The notes beneath the pieces are model-generated. The model saw only the letters and a list, made by a program, of their open reading frames with translations. It did no database searches and was not told the DNA's origin. From an uncultured Campylobacter sp. (GTDB lineage Bacteria; Campylobacterota; Campylobacteria; Campylobacterales; Campylobacteraceae), in the NCBI RefSeq assembly GCF_938030685.1, contig NZ_CALHHX010000175.1:1-28529 (forward strand): a DNA stretch of 28,529 nt, in the 5' to 3' direction. The translations under genes were made by a program, and so were the position numbers. This document shows, in pieces, positions 15,569 to 22,398 of this stretch (its first letter is position 1; each line of letters begins with the position of its first letter).

Positions 15569-16800
15569 TAAGCTCAAATTTAGTCGAACAAATTTTTAAA
15601 TCCGCAAGCATTAGCCGCTGGAACGATTACCCAAAGATGGTAAGTCTAGTCGAGCTCGACAAACAGGCGCATAAATTTATCATCGCTTATTTTATCGCTA
15701 GCTTTGAGCGAGACGTGGATATCAACTACGTCATCGAAGCGGGGATTTTCGAGTTTTTAGCGCGCATCGTCGTGACCGATATCCGTCCGGATGTCTTTCA
15801 TCAGATACAAAAAACCAAGAAAAAAAAGATCAACGAATGGGTTTTAAGCGTCCTCGAAAGCGATCTTTTGCCTATTCAAAACGGCGCATTTTTCGAGCGA
15901 TTTAAAAAATATCTAAATTCCAAGGATCATAAGAAAGAAGCGGTGATCTTAAAGGCGGCAAGCTACCTTTCTACGCGGTGGGAATTTAACATCGTCTATC
16001 AAACGAGCCAGTTTCTAAACGATATTGAGGAGCTTAAAGCCAAGGTCGAGGAGGAGCTCGAGGATTATTACGAGCTAATCGGCGTGCGAAAGATCGTGAT
16101 GAATAAAAAACTTGCCCGCATAGTTGATCTTAGCGGCAGACTTCGTTTTCAAAAGCGCTGGGCGCAGACGCCGCGCATCCCTGAGACATCGGTGCTGGGA
16201 CACATGCTGGTAGTCGCGATTTTAAGCTACTTTTTCTCGCTTGAAGTGGGTGCGTGCTGCTCGCGCACGGCATATAATTTTTTCTGCGCGCTATTTCACG
16301 ATCTACCCGAAAGCCTCACTCGCGACATCATTAGCCCCGTAAAATACGGCGTAAAGGGCCTTAGTGACATTATCAGCGAATATGAGATGCGGTTAATAGA
16401 CGATAAAATTTTACCCTTTGTGCCGGAACATATGCGAGATGATTTTAGCTATATTTTGGGTATCCGTAAAGAGGGCGGTAAATTTATAAAAGACGAGTTT
16501 GAAAACCGCACCTTCGAGCTAGGCAAGGAGCCTAAATTTGCAGAAGGCAGCCTAAAGATGTTTAATGAAGACAAATTTCGCGCAATCGACGGCAAAGCGC
16601 TTAAGTATTGCGACAAACTAGCGGCATTTTTTGAGGCTGGAATTTCGATCAGTTACGGCGTGAAAAGCAAGGAGTTGCTTAGCGGGTATAATTCGATGCT
16701 AGAGTTTTTCAAAGCCAAGCCAAAAATCGAAGGCGTCGATTTTCAGAGTGTTTGCGAGGATTTCAAAGAACATTTCGGACTTAATAGGATCGATTTATAA
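15565..16800 (+). CDS. HD-domain phosphohydrolase, YfbR-like, with a degenerate N-terminal copy
   Basis: A 411-residue protein. The C-terminal half holds an intact HD metal site: His213 (VLGHMLV), His245-Asp246 (LFHDLPESLTRD) and a later aspartate (YCDKLAAF). The RW...PE...H layout and HDLPE resemble the YfbR family, whose E. coli member dephosphorylates deoxynucleoside 5'-monophosphates. The N-terminal half starts similarly (ISRWNDYPKM...QAHKFIIAYF), but IFEFLARIVVTDIRP stands where HDLPE would be, so it looks like a second HD copy without its metal ligands. Coupled to queF by an ATGA overlap and last in the gyrB unit. The substrate is not known; nucleotide hydrolysis is an inference. Confidence 0.82.
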   Translation: MISSNLVEQIFKSASISRWNDYPKMVSLVELDKQAHKFIIAYFIASFERDVDINYVIEAGIFEFLARIVVTDIRPDVFHQIQKTKKKKINEWVLSVLESDLLPIQNGAFFERFKKYLNSKDHKKEAVILKAASYLSTRWEFNIVYQTSQFLNDIEELKAKVEEELEDYYELIGVRKIVMNKKLARIVDLSGRLRFQKRWAQTPRIPETSVLGHMLVVAILSYFFSLEVGACCSRTAYNFFCALFHDLPESLTRDIISPVKYGVKGLSDIISEYEMRLIDDKILPFVPEHMRDDFSYILGIRKEGGKFIKDEFENRTFELGKEPKFAEGSLKMFNEDKFRAIDGKALKYCDKLAAFFEAGISISYGVKSKELLSGYNSMLEFFKAKPKIEGVDFQSVCEDFKEHFGLNRIDL

Positions 16801-16801
16801 A

Positions 16802-16906
16802 ACCCCTTCCCAGATGGCTGCGGCACATGCGAGATCTAAGTGCTCTGCTGTATTCCTACCCTGAAGCGGTGCCTAAAAAAAGCATTGCACAGGTCTAAGA
16901 AAGGGC
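16802..16906 (-). ncRNA. ffs: Signal recognition particle RNA (4.5S / small SRP RNA)
   Basis: On the minus strand the sequence folds as the SRP RNA. The apical domain IV reads CUU-CAGG-GUA-GGAA-UAC-AGCA-GAG: a GGAA tetraloop on a GUA/UAC stem, then the symmetric CAGG/AGCA internal loop where Ffh binds, then a CUU/GAG stem. The 5' and 3' ends pair over 12 bp without mismatch, counting G-U pairs (CCCUUUCUUAGA with UCUGGGAAGGGG). At about 105 nt it matches the small bacterial type. It partners Ffh to deliver membrane proteins to the translocon. It starts a few bases after a TATAAT and ends against the stop codon of the convergent HD gene. Confidence 0.9.
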
Positions 16907-16913
16907 AAACGGG

Positions 16914-16919
16914 ATTATA
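16914..16919 (-). promoter_or_regulatory. -10 promoter element of ffs
   Basis: A perfect TATAAT on the minus strand, 7 bp before the predicted first nucleotide of the SRP RNA (a G at 16906). The T-rich upstream sequence overlaps the leader and ATG of the divergent gene at 16949. Confidence 0.75.
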
Positions 16920-16948
16920 TGGAAATGTTTCTTAAAGTAAGGTTATAA

Positions 16949-17368
16949 ATGAATTTCAAAAATCATCTTCTATCCGTATTTCGCGAGGTCTTTATCCCTC
17001 ATCATCGCTCTATCGAGTTCAGAGCTAAAATTTTTGCCGCGATGCTACTTGCTAAAAAGAAGCAGACCGACGAGGATTACGACGCGATCAAAGATATAGC
17101 GGGCGAAATTTATCCGGGCGACGAGCAGCGCATCGGCGTGCTAGTTTCTATCGTAAAAGAGTATATCTTAAAGGCGAAAACTTATAAAAGCTTAAATTTA
17201 GACTCGCTTCTAAAAGAGATCGACAGAGATATCAAAAATAACAAAAAATATATCAAAAAGATCGATTTTTCGCATCTGCGCCGTCTGATCGGAGATGATG
17301 ACGAGGATGCGCTAATCCAACAGCGCGTTTATGAGTTTTTTGTCTGCGAAGTCAAAGAGTACTCGTAA
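16949..17368 (+). CDS. Small helical protein of unknown function
   Basis: A 139-residue soluble, mostly helical protein with no recognised motif. The segment RAKIFAAMLLAKKKQTDEDYDAIKDIAGEIYP has the spacing of a TerB-like all-helical domain, but the match is weak. The C-terminal half is charged (KEIDRDIKNNKKYIKKIDF; DDDEDALIQQRVYEFF). TAAGG lies 7 nt before the ATG. It is followed by typA, which has its own promoter. Its 5' leader is shared with the divergent SRP RNA promoter. Confidence 0.7.
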   Translation: MNFKNHLLSVFREVFIPHHRSIEFRAKIFAAMLLAKKKQTDEDYDAIKDIAGEIYPGDEQRIGVLVSIVKEYILKAKTYKSLNLDSLLKEIDRDIKNNKKYIKKIDFSHLRRLIGDDDEDALIQQRVYEFFVCEVKEYS

Positions 17369-17393
17369 ATTTTTATCTTAAGAATTTTTTTAG

Positions 17394-17399
17394 TATAAT
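17394..17399 (+). promoter_or_regulatory. -10 promoter element of typA
   Basis: TATAAT preceded by a seven-base T-tract and TAG, a very typical campylobacter promoter. The start would fall near 17406, only 3 nt before a TTG at 17409 but 27 nt before the TTG at 17433. That favours the latter as the true typA start. Confidence 0.75.
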
Positions 17400-17432
17400 C
17401 ATCAGCTTTTGAAATTAGAAACGGAGAAAAAT

Positions 17433-19235
17433 TTGGAAAATATCAGAAATATTGCGGTTATCGCGCACGTCGATCACGGCAAGACCACTATCGTAGATGA
17501 GCTTTTAAAACAGTCCGGCACCTTTGGTAATCACCAAGAAGTCGGCGAGCGCGTGATGGATAGCAACGACATAGAGCGCGAGCGCGGCATTACGATACTA
17601 TCCAAAAATACCGCCATCCACTACGGCGGCGTTAAAATCAACATCATCGACACTCCGGGCCACGCCGATTTCGGCGGAGAGGTCGAGCGCGTACTAAAGA
17701 TGGTAGACGGCGTGCTTTTGCTCGTCGACGCGCAAGAAGGCGTTATGCCGCAGACAAAATTTGTCGTCAAAAAGGCGCTGTCTTTGGGACTGCGACCGAT
17801 CGTAGTCGTAAATAAAATCGACAAGCCCGCAGCCGATCCGGACCGCGTGGTAAATGAAATTTTCGATCTTTTCGTAGCGCTTGACGCAAACGACGAGCAG
17901 CTCGAGTTCCCCGTCATCTACGCCGCCGCCAAAAACGGCTACGCAAAATACGATCTAAGCGATGAGAGCGCCGATATGAAGCCGCTTTTTGAGACGATCA
18001 TCTCTCACGTCCCTACTCCGAGCGGCAGCGATGAGAATCCGCTGCAGCTGCAGGTTTTCACGCTCGATTACGACAACTACGTCGGTAAGATCGGCATCGC
18101 TAGGATTTTCAACGGCACGATAAACAAGAACCAAAGCGTTATGTTAGCTAAAGCCGACGGCACGCACATAAACGGCAGAATTTCAAAGCTCATCGGCTTT
18201 AACGGGCTTGAGCGTGCCGACATCGATGCGGCGGGCACGGGCGACATCGTGGCGATCGCGGGCTTTGACGCGCTTGACGTAGGCGATAGCATCGTAGATC
18301 CCAATAATCCGATCCCGCTTGATGCGCTGCATATCGAAGAGCCGACCCTTAGCGTAATTTTCAGCGTAAATGACGGACCGCTCGCCGGCACGGAGGGCAA
18401 ATTCGTAACCTCAAATAAGATCGATGAGCGCTTGGAAGCTGAGATGAAAACCAACATCGCGATGCGCTATGAAAACGCGGGCGAGGGTAAATTTAAAGTA
18501 AGCGGCCGCGGCGAGCTGCAGATCACGATTTTGGCTGAGAATATGCGCCGCGAGGGTTTTGAGTTTTGCCTCGGGCGCCCGGAAGTTATCATCAAAGAGA
18601 TCGACGGCATCAAATGCGAGCCTTTCGAGCATCTAGTTATTGACGCGCCCGATGATTGCACCGGCACCGTCATCGAAAAGCTCGGTCGCAAAAAGGCCGA
18701 GATGAAGGTGATGAATCCTACCGGCGACGGGCAGACGCGTATGGAGTTTGAGATCCCGGCGCGCGGTCTTATCGGCTTTCGCTCGCAGTTTTTGACCGAT
18801 ACTCGAGGCGAAGGCGTAATGAACCATAGCTTTTTGGAATTCCGCCCTTTCATAGGCGCAGTCGAGAAGCGACAAAACGGCGCGCTCGTGAGTATGGAAA
18901 ACGGAGTGGCGCTAGGATACAGCCTGTGGAACCTGCAAGATCGCGGCGTGCTTTTTATCGCTCCGCAGGCGAAGGTTTATCTGGGTATGATCATCGGCGA
19001 GCACAGCCGTCCGAACGATCTGGACGTCAATCCGATCAAGGGTAAAAATTTAACCAACGTCCGCGCCAGCGGCAGTGACGATGCGATCAAGCTCGTGCCG
19101 CCTCGCGTGTTAAATTTAGAGCGCGCGCTGGAGTGGATCGAGGAGGATGAGCTTGTGGAGGTTACGCCCGTAAATATCCGCGTGCGTAAGCGATACTTAG
19201 ACCCTACGACGCGCAGACGAATGGCGAAAAAATAG
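17433..19235 (+). CDS. typA: Translational GTPase TypA/BipA
   Basis: A 600-residue ribosome-binding GTPase, related to EF-G and LepA, involved in ribosome assembly and stress or low-temperature growth. G motifs: AHVDHGKTT (G1, 11-19), ERGITI (G2), DTPGHADFGGEVERVL (G3) and NKID (G4). Domain II, the EF-G-like domains and the BipA C-terminal region follow (GRGELQITILAENMRREGFE; ARGLIGFRSQFLTDTRGEG; PRVLNLERALEWIEEDELVEVTP). I start at TTG 17433 (protein MENIRNIAVI): GGAG at 17423-17426 is 6 nt upstream, and the promoter leaves almost no leader for the alternative TTG at 17409. A strong terminator follows. Confidence 0.97.
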   Translation: MENIRNIAVIAHVDHGKTTIVDELLKQSGTFGNHQEVGERVMDSNDIERERGITILSKNTAIHYGGVKINIIDTPGHADFGGEVERVLKMVDGVLLLVDAQEGVMPQTKFVVKKALSLGLRPIVVVNKIDKPAADPDRVVNEIFDLFVALDANDEQLEFPVIYAAAKNGYAKYDLSDESADMKPLFETIISHVPTPSGSDENPLQLQVFTLDYDNYVGKIGIARIFNGTINKNQSVMLAKADGTHINGRISKLIGFNGLERADIDAAGTGDIVAIAGFDALDVGDSIVDPNNPIPLDALHIEEPTLSVIFSVNDGPLAGTEGKFVTSNKIDERLEAEMKTNIAMRYENAGEGKFKVSGRGELQITILAENMRREGFEFCLGRPEVIIKEIDGIKCEPFEHLVIDAPDDCTGTVIEKLGRKKAEMKVMNPTGDGQTRMEFEIPARGLIGFRSQFLTDTRGEGVMNHSFLEFRPFIGAVEKRQNGALVSMENGVALGYSLWNLQDRGVLFIAPQAKVYLGMIIGEHSRPNDLDVNPIKGKNLTNVRASGSDDAIKLVPPRVLNLERALEWIEEDELVEVTPVNIRVRKRYLDPTTRRRMAKK

Positions 19236-19261
19236 AATTTCAAAATGAAATTTTAAAATTC

Positions 19262-19298
19262 GGCGTGAAATTTAGCTTTTAAATTTCACGCCTTTTTT
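19262..19298 (+). terminator. Rho-independent terminator of typA
   Basis: A perfect 13-bp stem (GGCGTGAAATTTA with its complement), a 5-nt loop GCTTT and six T residues at 19293-19298. It ends the typA transcript and isolates the HAD gene at 19348. Confidence 0.92.
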
Positions 19299-19347
19299 AT
19301 AGGCAAATTTTAAAATTTACGCTTCTGAAATTTTGCTAGGAGAGGCA

Positions 19348-19935
19348 ATGAATCTTGTTTTATTCGACTTTGATGGCACGATCACGCGCGATGATTCGCT
19401 GCTCGAGTTCGTCGCCTACGTAGTCGGATTTAAGAAATTTTTTCGCGGGATTTTGGTGCTATCGCCCATTTTAGCGGCGTATAAGTTAGGTCTTGCGAGC
19501 AATAATTTTACGCGCAGAAAGCTCTTGGGCTACTTTTTTGCGGGTATGAGCGCCGATAAATTCGATAAAATTTGCAAAAAATACTCCACCACCCATATCG
19601 AAGATATCCTAAAACAAAGCGCGATGGACAAGATCGCAAGCTACAAAGCCGCGGGCGATAGGGTCGTCATTGTCACCGCCTCGCTCGAAGATTGGCTGCG
19701 TCCGTGGTGCGATGCGCAGGGCTTGGAGCTTTTGGGCACCAAAATACGGCGCAAAGGCGGCATCATCACGGGCGAGATCGAGGGGCAGAACTGCTACGGC
19801 GCGCAAAAGGTCGCTCGCGTGCGCGCAGCATACGACGTGCAGGCTTTCGATCGCGTTATCGCTTACGGCGACAGTAGAGGCGATCGCGAGATGTTAGAGT
19901 TTGCCGACGAGGCGCATTACAAGGCGTTTGAGTAA
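19348..19935 (+). CDS. HAD-superfamily phosphatase, subfamily IB (SerB-like)
   Basis: A 195-residue HAD phosphatase. Motif I is LFDFDGTITRDDS, with nucleophile Asp7 and acid/base Asp9. Motif II is VVIVTASLEDW. The motif III lysine lies in AQKVARVRA, and motif IV is YGDSRGDREML. The helical cap after motif I (about 20-95) and the GDSRGDxxML ending are those of the IB subfamily, which includes phosphoserine phosphatases and other small-molecule phosphatases; substrate unknown. The ATG at 19348 has AGGAG at 19338-19342 and is preferred to an in-frame TTG five codons earlier, which lies before that site. It follows the typA terminator; no clear promoter of its own was found. Confidence 0.87.
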   Translation: MNLVLFDFDGTITRDDSLLEFVAYVVGFKKFFRGILVLSPILAAYKLGLASNNFTRRKLLGYFFAGMSADKFDKICKKYSTTHIEDILKQSAMDKIASYKAAGDRVVIVTASLEDWLRPWCDAQGLELLGTKIRRKGGIITGEIEGQNCYGAQKVARVRAAYDVQAFDRVIAYGDSRGDREMLEFADEAHYKAFE

Positions 19936-20026
19936 AATTTAACGACTGAAAGCTTAATGATATCATCTGCGGCGACTGCACTTTTGCTGAGAGCTAGATT
20001 TTGCCTCACGCGGAATTTTATCCTTT

Positions 20027-20075
20027 TAAATTTATCGTGCTTATCTGCGGAATTCTACACCGCACGATAAATTTA
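20027..20075. repeat. 14-bp inverted repeat, possible bidirectional terminator
   Basis: TAAATTTATCGTGC (20027-20040) pairs perfectly with GCACGATAAATTTA (20062-20075) around a 21-nt loop. A T-rich stretch follows on the plus side and A/T-rich sequence lies on the other, so it could stop transcripts from the HAD gene. Confidence 0.5.
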
Positions 20076-20133
20076 TATTTTATCGCAGCGCAAAAGCCCT
20101 CAACTACGAAATTCTGTTGTAGCATGGGATTTT

Positions 20134-20191
20134 AAAATTCTCGGTGCGGGTAAAATTCTAAAATTCCGTCATGCATAAAATTTTAAAATTC
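20134..20191. repeat. Imperfect tandem units of about 25 bp
   Basis: The word AAAATTC starts at 20134, 20160 and 20185, spaced 26 and 25 bp, each preceded by TTTTA or TTCTA. The sequence between the second and third copies carries TCATGCAT or TCATAGCG after the word. The units are too divergent and too few for a CRISPR array. Confidence 0.35.
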
Positions 20192-20341
20192 TATCATAGC
20201 GTGAAATTTTGCTTTGAATGGAATAGATGTTTTTAAACCGAGCGTGAGATAAAATTTTAAATTTTGAAATTTTACGGAATTTCTCGATTACTAAAATTTT
20301 AGAATTTGCAGGTTCCAGAATATCTACTCGCCGCGTGCGAA

Positions 20342-20370
20342 GCGGAATTTTCAAAATTTCAAAATTCCGC
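20342..20370 (-). terminator. Hairpin after the binding-protein gene
   Basis: GCGGAATTTT (20342-20351) pairs perfectly with AAAATTCCGC (20361-20370), loop of 9 nt, starting 19 bp past the stop of the minus-strand gene. There is no clear T-run, so termination is only suggested. Confidence 0.4.
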
Positions 20371-20388
20371 GCCTTAGCATTCTAAGCT

Positions 20389-21201
20389 CTAAAGCATATT
20401 ATAAATTCCGTCTAAAAGGAAGTATTTTCTATCCGCAGTGCCGCGGTAAAATGGCTCGAAAGTATCCTCATAAGCCTTTTTGAAAAAGCCCTCTTTGCTT
20501 AGTTTGATTAGATCGGCATTGATGAAATCAAGCAGGCTTTGATTGCCTTTTTGCACGCCGACGCCTAAGAATTCCGCCGCGCCTAGGTTTTTAAACGGCA
20601 CTTCGAGCGTATCGTCCACGACGGCGTAGGCTAGGACGATGATGTTGTCATTGGCGTAACCGTCGGCTCTGCCATCCTTCATCATCGCGTAGCACTCGGA
20701 GGTATTTTTGCAATAAACTAAATTGCTAAATTTCTCTTTGCGCAGATAGCGCTCGGTCATCGAGCCGTTGGGATTTTTTTCGATCGAAATTCTCATATCG
20801 CGAACTTGCGCGAAGTCCTTCACTTGATCCTCTTTACGCGTTACGATGCCAAAATTTACCGATAGATAGGGCAGCGAGAAATCTACCTGCTTCTTGCGCT
20901 CTTGCGTAATCATAAAGGTGCCGATGACCATATCGACCTTGTTATTTTTCAAAAACGGGATTCTATCGCCCGCGGTTACGGCTACGAACTGCACTTCGCC
21001 TTTTTTATCGCCGAAAATATCTTTGGCGATCGAGCTAGCAAGCTCGATTTCAAAGCCCTCAAACTTGCCGTTATTAGACTCGCTTAGCGGCGGACGACCT
21101 TCGCGCACGCCCACTCTGATAACACCTGCCTGCCTGATTTCATCTAGTGTATTTGCAAAAATGCTAGCGCAAAATAAGGCTAAAATAAAAAGTAATCTCA
21201 T
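20389..21201 (-). CDS. Periplasmic amino-acid-type substrate-binding protein (SBP family 3), copy 1
   Basis: A 270-residue extracytoplasmic binding protein. Residues 1-16 (MRLLFILALFCASIFA) form a Sec signal peptide cleaved before NTLDEI. The mature part has the family 3 pattern: GVIRVGVREGRPPLSE, FEGFEIELASSIAKDIFG, DRIPFLKNNKVDMVIGTF and the ligand-arginine segment ERKKQVDFSLPYL. Ligands are usually polar amino acids, as for PEB1 or glutamine-binding proteins. It closely resembles the next gene upstream over its whole length, so the two are a tandem duplication. No permease or ATPase gene is adjacent. It has its own TATAAT and ends next to a hairpin. Confidence 0.9.
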   Translation of the reverse strand: MRLLFILALFCASIFANTLDEIRQAGVIRVGVREGRPPLSESNNGKFEGFEIELASSIAKDIFGDKKGEVQFVAVTAGDRIPFLKNNKVDMVIGTFMITQERKKQVDFSLPYLSVNFGIVTRKEDQVKDFAQVRDMRISIEKNPNGSMTERYLRKEKFSNLVYCKNTSECYAMMKDGRADGYANDNIIVLAYAVVDDTLEVPFKNLGAAEFLGVGVQKGNQSLLDFINADLIKLSKEGFFKKAYEDTFEPFYRGTADRKYFLLDGIYNML

Positions 21202-21232
21202 AAAAAGCCCCCTACTTTTTAGTTTTGAAATA

Positions 21233-21238
21233 ATTATA
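21233..21238 (-). promoter_or_regulatory. -10 promoter element of binding protein copy 1
   Basis: TATAAT on the minus strand, preceded by GTGC (extended -10), 32 bp before the ATG. A G-rich AGGGGG serves as the ribosome binding site. Confidence 0.6.
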
Positions 21239-21425
21239 GCACTATATATTTTAGAGAAAATAAATGCAAGCGGTTTAAAATTTAATCACCGCGCGTATGT
21301 AGGTTTGAAATTTAGGGGCGAAGTGGGGATTTAAAATTTAATGAATTTGAAAAATTTTAAATCCCAAGATTTTAGTTATACAAGCTACCTGCGATAAATT
21401 TTATATTTTGATTCCTAGCTCGCTT

Positions 21426-22229
21426 TTATAGCAAATCATAAATTCCATCTAGCAGGAAGTATTTTTTATCCGCCGTACCGCGGTAAAAAGGCTCGAAAGT
21501 GTCCTGATAAGCCTTTTTGAAAAAGCCCTCTTTGCTTAGTTTTACAAGCTCTGCGTTGATAAAATCAAGTAGCTCCTTATTTCCTTTTTGCACGCCAATA
21601 CCGATGAAATCGGGCTTACCGAAGTTTTGAAACGGCACTTCGAGCGTATCGTCCACGACGGCGTAGGCTAGCACCGTGATATTTAAATTGATGTATCCGT
21701 CAGCTTTGCCGTCTCGGATCATCGCGTAGCATTCGCTTGTGCTTTTGCAGTAGCTTACGTTGCTAAATTTCTCTTTTTTGAGGTAATTATCTACGGTCGT
21801 GCCCTCTTCGGTTATGAGCCTCATATCGCGCAAACGCGATATATCTTTGATGGCGTCCGCTTTGCGAGTTAGTACGCCGAGATTGGTCGAAAAATACGGC
21901 ATCGAGAAGTCCACGTGATTTTTACGCGCCGAATCGATAACGAAGGTAGCTGCAACTATATCGACTTTATTATTGACTAGATACGAGACGCGATCGGCGG
22001 CGCTTAGAGAGACAAACTGCACTTCGCCTTGTTTGGCACCGAAAATCGCCTTTGCGATCGCATTGGCAAGCTCGATCTCAAAGCCTTCAAATTTACCGCC
22101 GCTAATCTCGCTAAAAGGCGGTCTGCCGTCTCTGACGCCTACTCTAATGACGCCGCTATTTCTGATCTCTTGCAGCGTGTTTGCAAAAAGCCCCGCACAA
22201 AGCAAGATCAAAGTAAAAAGTAGTTTCAT
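21426..22229 (-). CDS. Periplasmic amino-acid-type substrate-binding protein (SBP family 3), copy 2
   Basis: A 267-residue paralogue of copy 1 with signal peptide MKLLFTLILLCAGLFA before NTLQEI. It shares long near-identical blocks with copy 1, for instance VLAYAVVDDTLEVPF, LSKEGFFKKAY and TFEPFYRGTAD. Differences cluster in the ligand-facing segments: copy 1 has TFMITQERKKQVDF and this copy TFVIDSARKNHVDF, and the stretch after RDMR changes from ISIEKNPNGSMTERY to LITEEGTTVDNY. That suggests diverged ligand preference. A 224-bp gap separates the copies, each with its own promoter. The ATG has AAAGGAGCGG upstream. Confidence 0.9.
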   Translation of the reverse strand: MKLLFTLILLCAGLFANTLQEIRNSGVIRVGVRDGRPPFSEISGGKFEGFEIELANAIAKAIFGAKQGEVQFVSLSAADRVSYLVNNKVDIVAATFVIDSARKNHVDFSMPYFSTNLGVLTRKADAIKDISRLRDMRLITEEGTTVDNYLKKEKFSNVSYCKSTSECYAMIRDGKADGYINLNITVLAYAVVDDTLEVPFQNFGKPDFIGIGVQKGNKELLDFINAELVKLSKEGFFKKAYQDTFEPFYRGTADKKYFLLDGIYDLL

Positions 22230-22262
22230 TTGCCGCTCCTTTGTTTAGGTTATTTATGGCTA

Positions 22263-22268
22263 ATTCTA
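22263..22268 (-). promoter_or_regulatory. -10 promoter element of binding protein copy 2
   Basis: TAGAAT on the minus strand, 34 bp before the ATG. The predicted leader is about 27 nt and carries AAAGGAG. Confidence 0.5.
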
Positions 22269-22367
22269 GCGAAATTAAAATCAAAAGGCGCTTTTTTGGG
22301 CTAAATTTATTTGCCGTTTGCTTTTTATGAAATTTCAAGACGCCGTTAAATTTAGCCTTAGATTTGA

Positions 22368-22373
22368 TATAAT
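22368..22373 (+). promoter_or_regulatory. -10 promoter element of the ankyrin-like lipoprotein gene
   Basis: TATAAT in the context TTTGATATAAT. The start near 22380 lies downstream of the earlier in-frame ATG at 22327, which supports translation starting at 22399. Confidence 0.6.
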
Positions 22374-22398
22374 CGCACAAAATTTAAGCGAGGGCGAT

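Larger units (their letters stand above)
19936..20388. other. 453-bp intergenic region with hairpins and short repeats
   Basis: It lies between convergent genes (HAD phosphatase and binding protein). It holds no credible ORF: a 61-codon frame on the minus strand is AT-rich low-complexity sequence without a ribosome binding site. It contains a 14-bp stem-loop, about three imperfect units spaced 25-26 bp apart, and a 10-bp stem-loop next to the binding-protein gene, listed separately. Confidence 0.6.

Noticed and set aside
17409..17432. Upstream TTG as the typA start
   Set aside because: It sits about 3 nt after the predicted transcription start and has no ribosome binding site; the TTG at 17433 has GGAG at good spacing and matches the family N-terminus.
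20134..20191. Possible CRISPR array
   Set aside because: Only about three short, imperfect units with no unique spacers and no cas genes.
20169..20354. 61-codon minus-strand frame in the HAD to binding-protein gap
   Set aside because: Low-complexity Lys/Ile/Phe-rich translation from repeated AAATTT words, no start signal.
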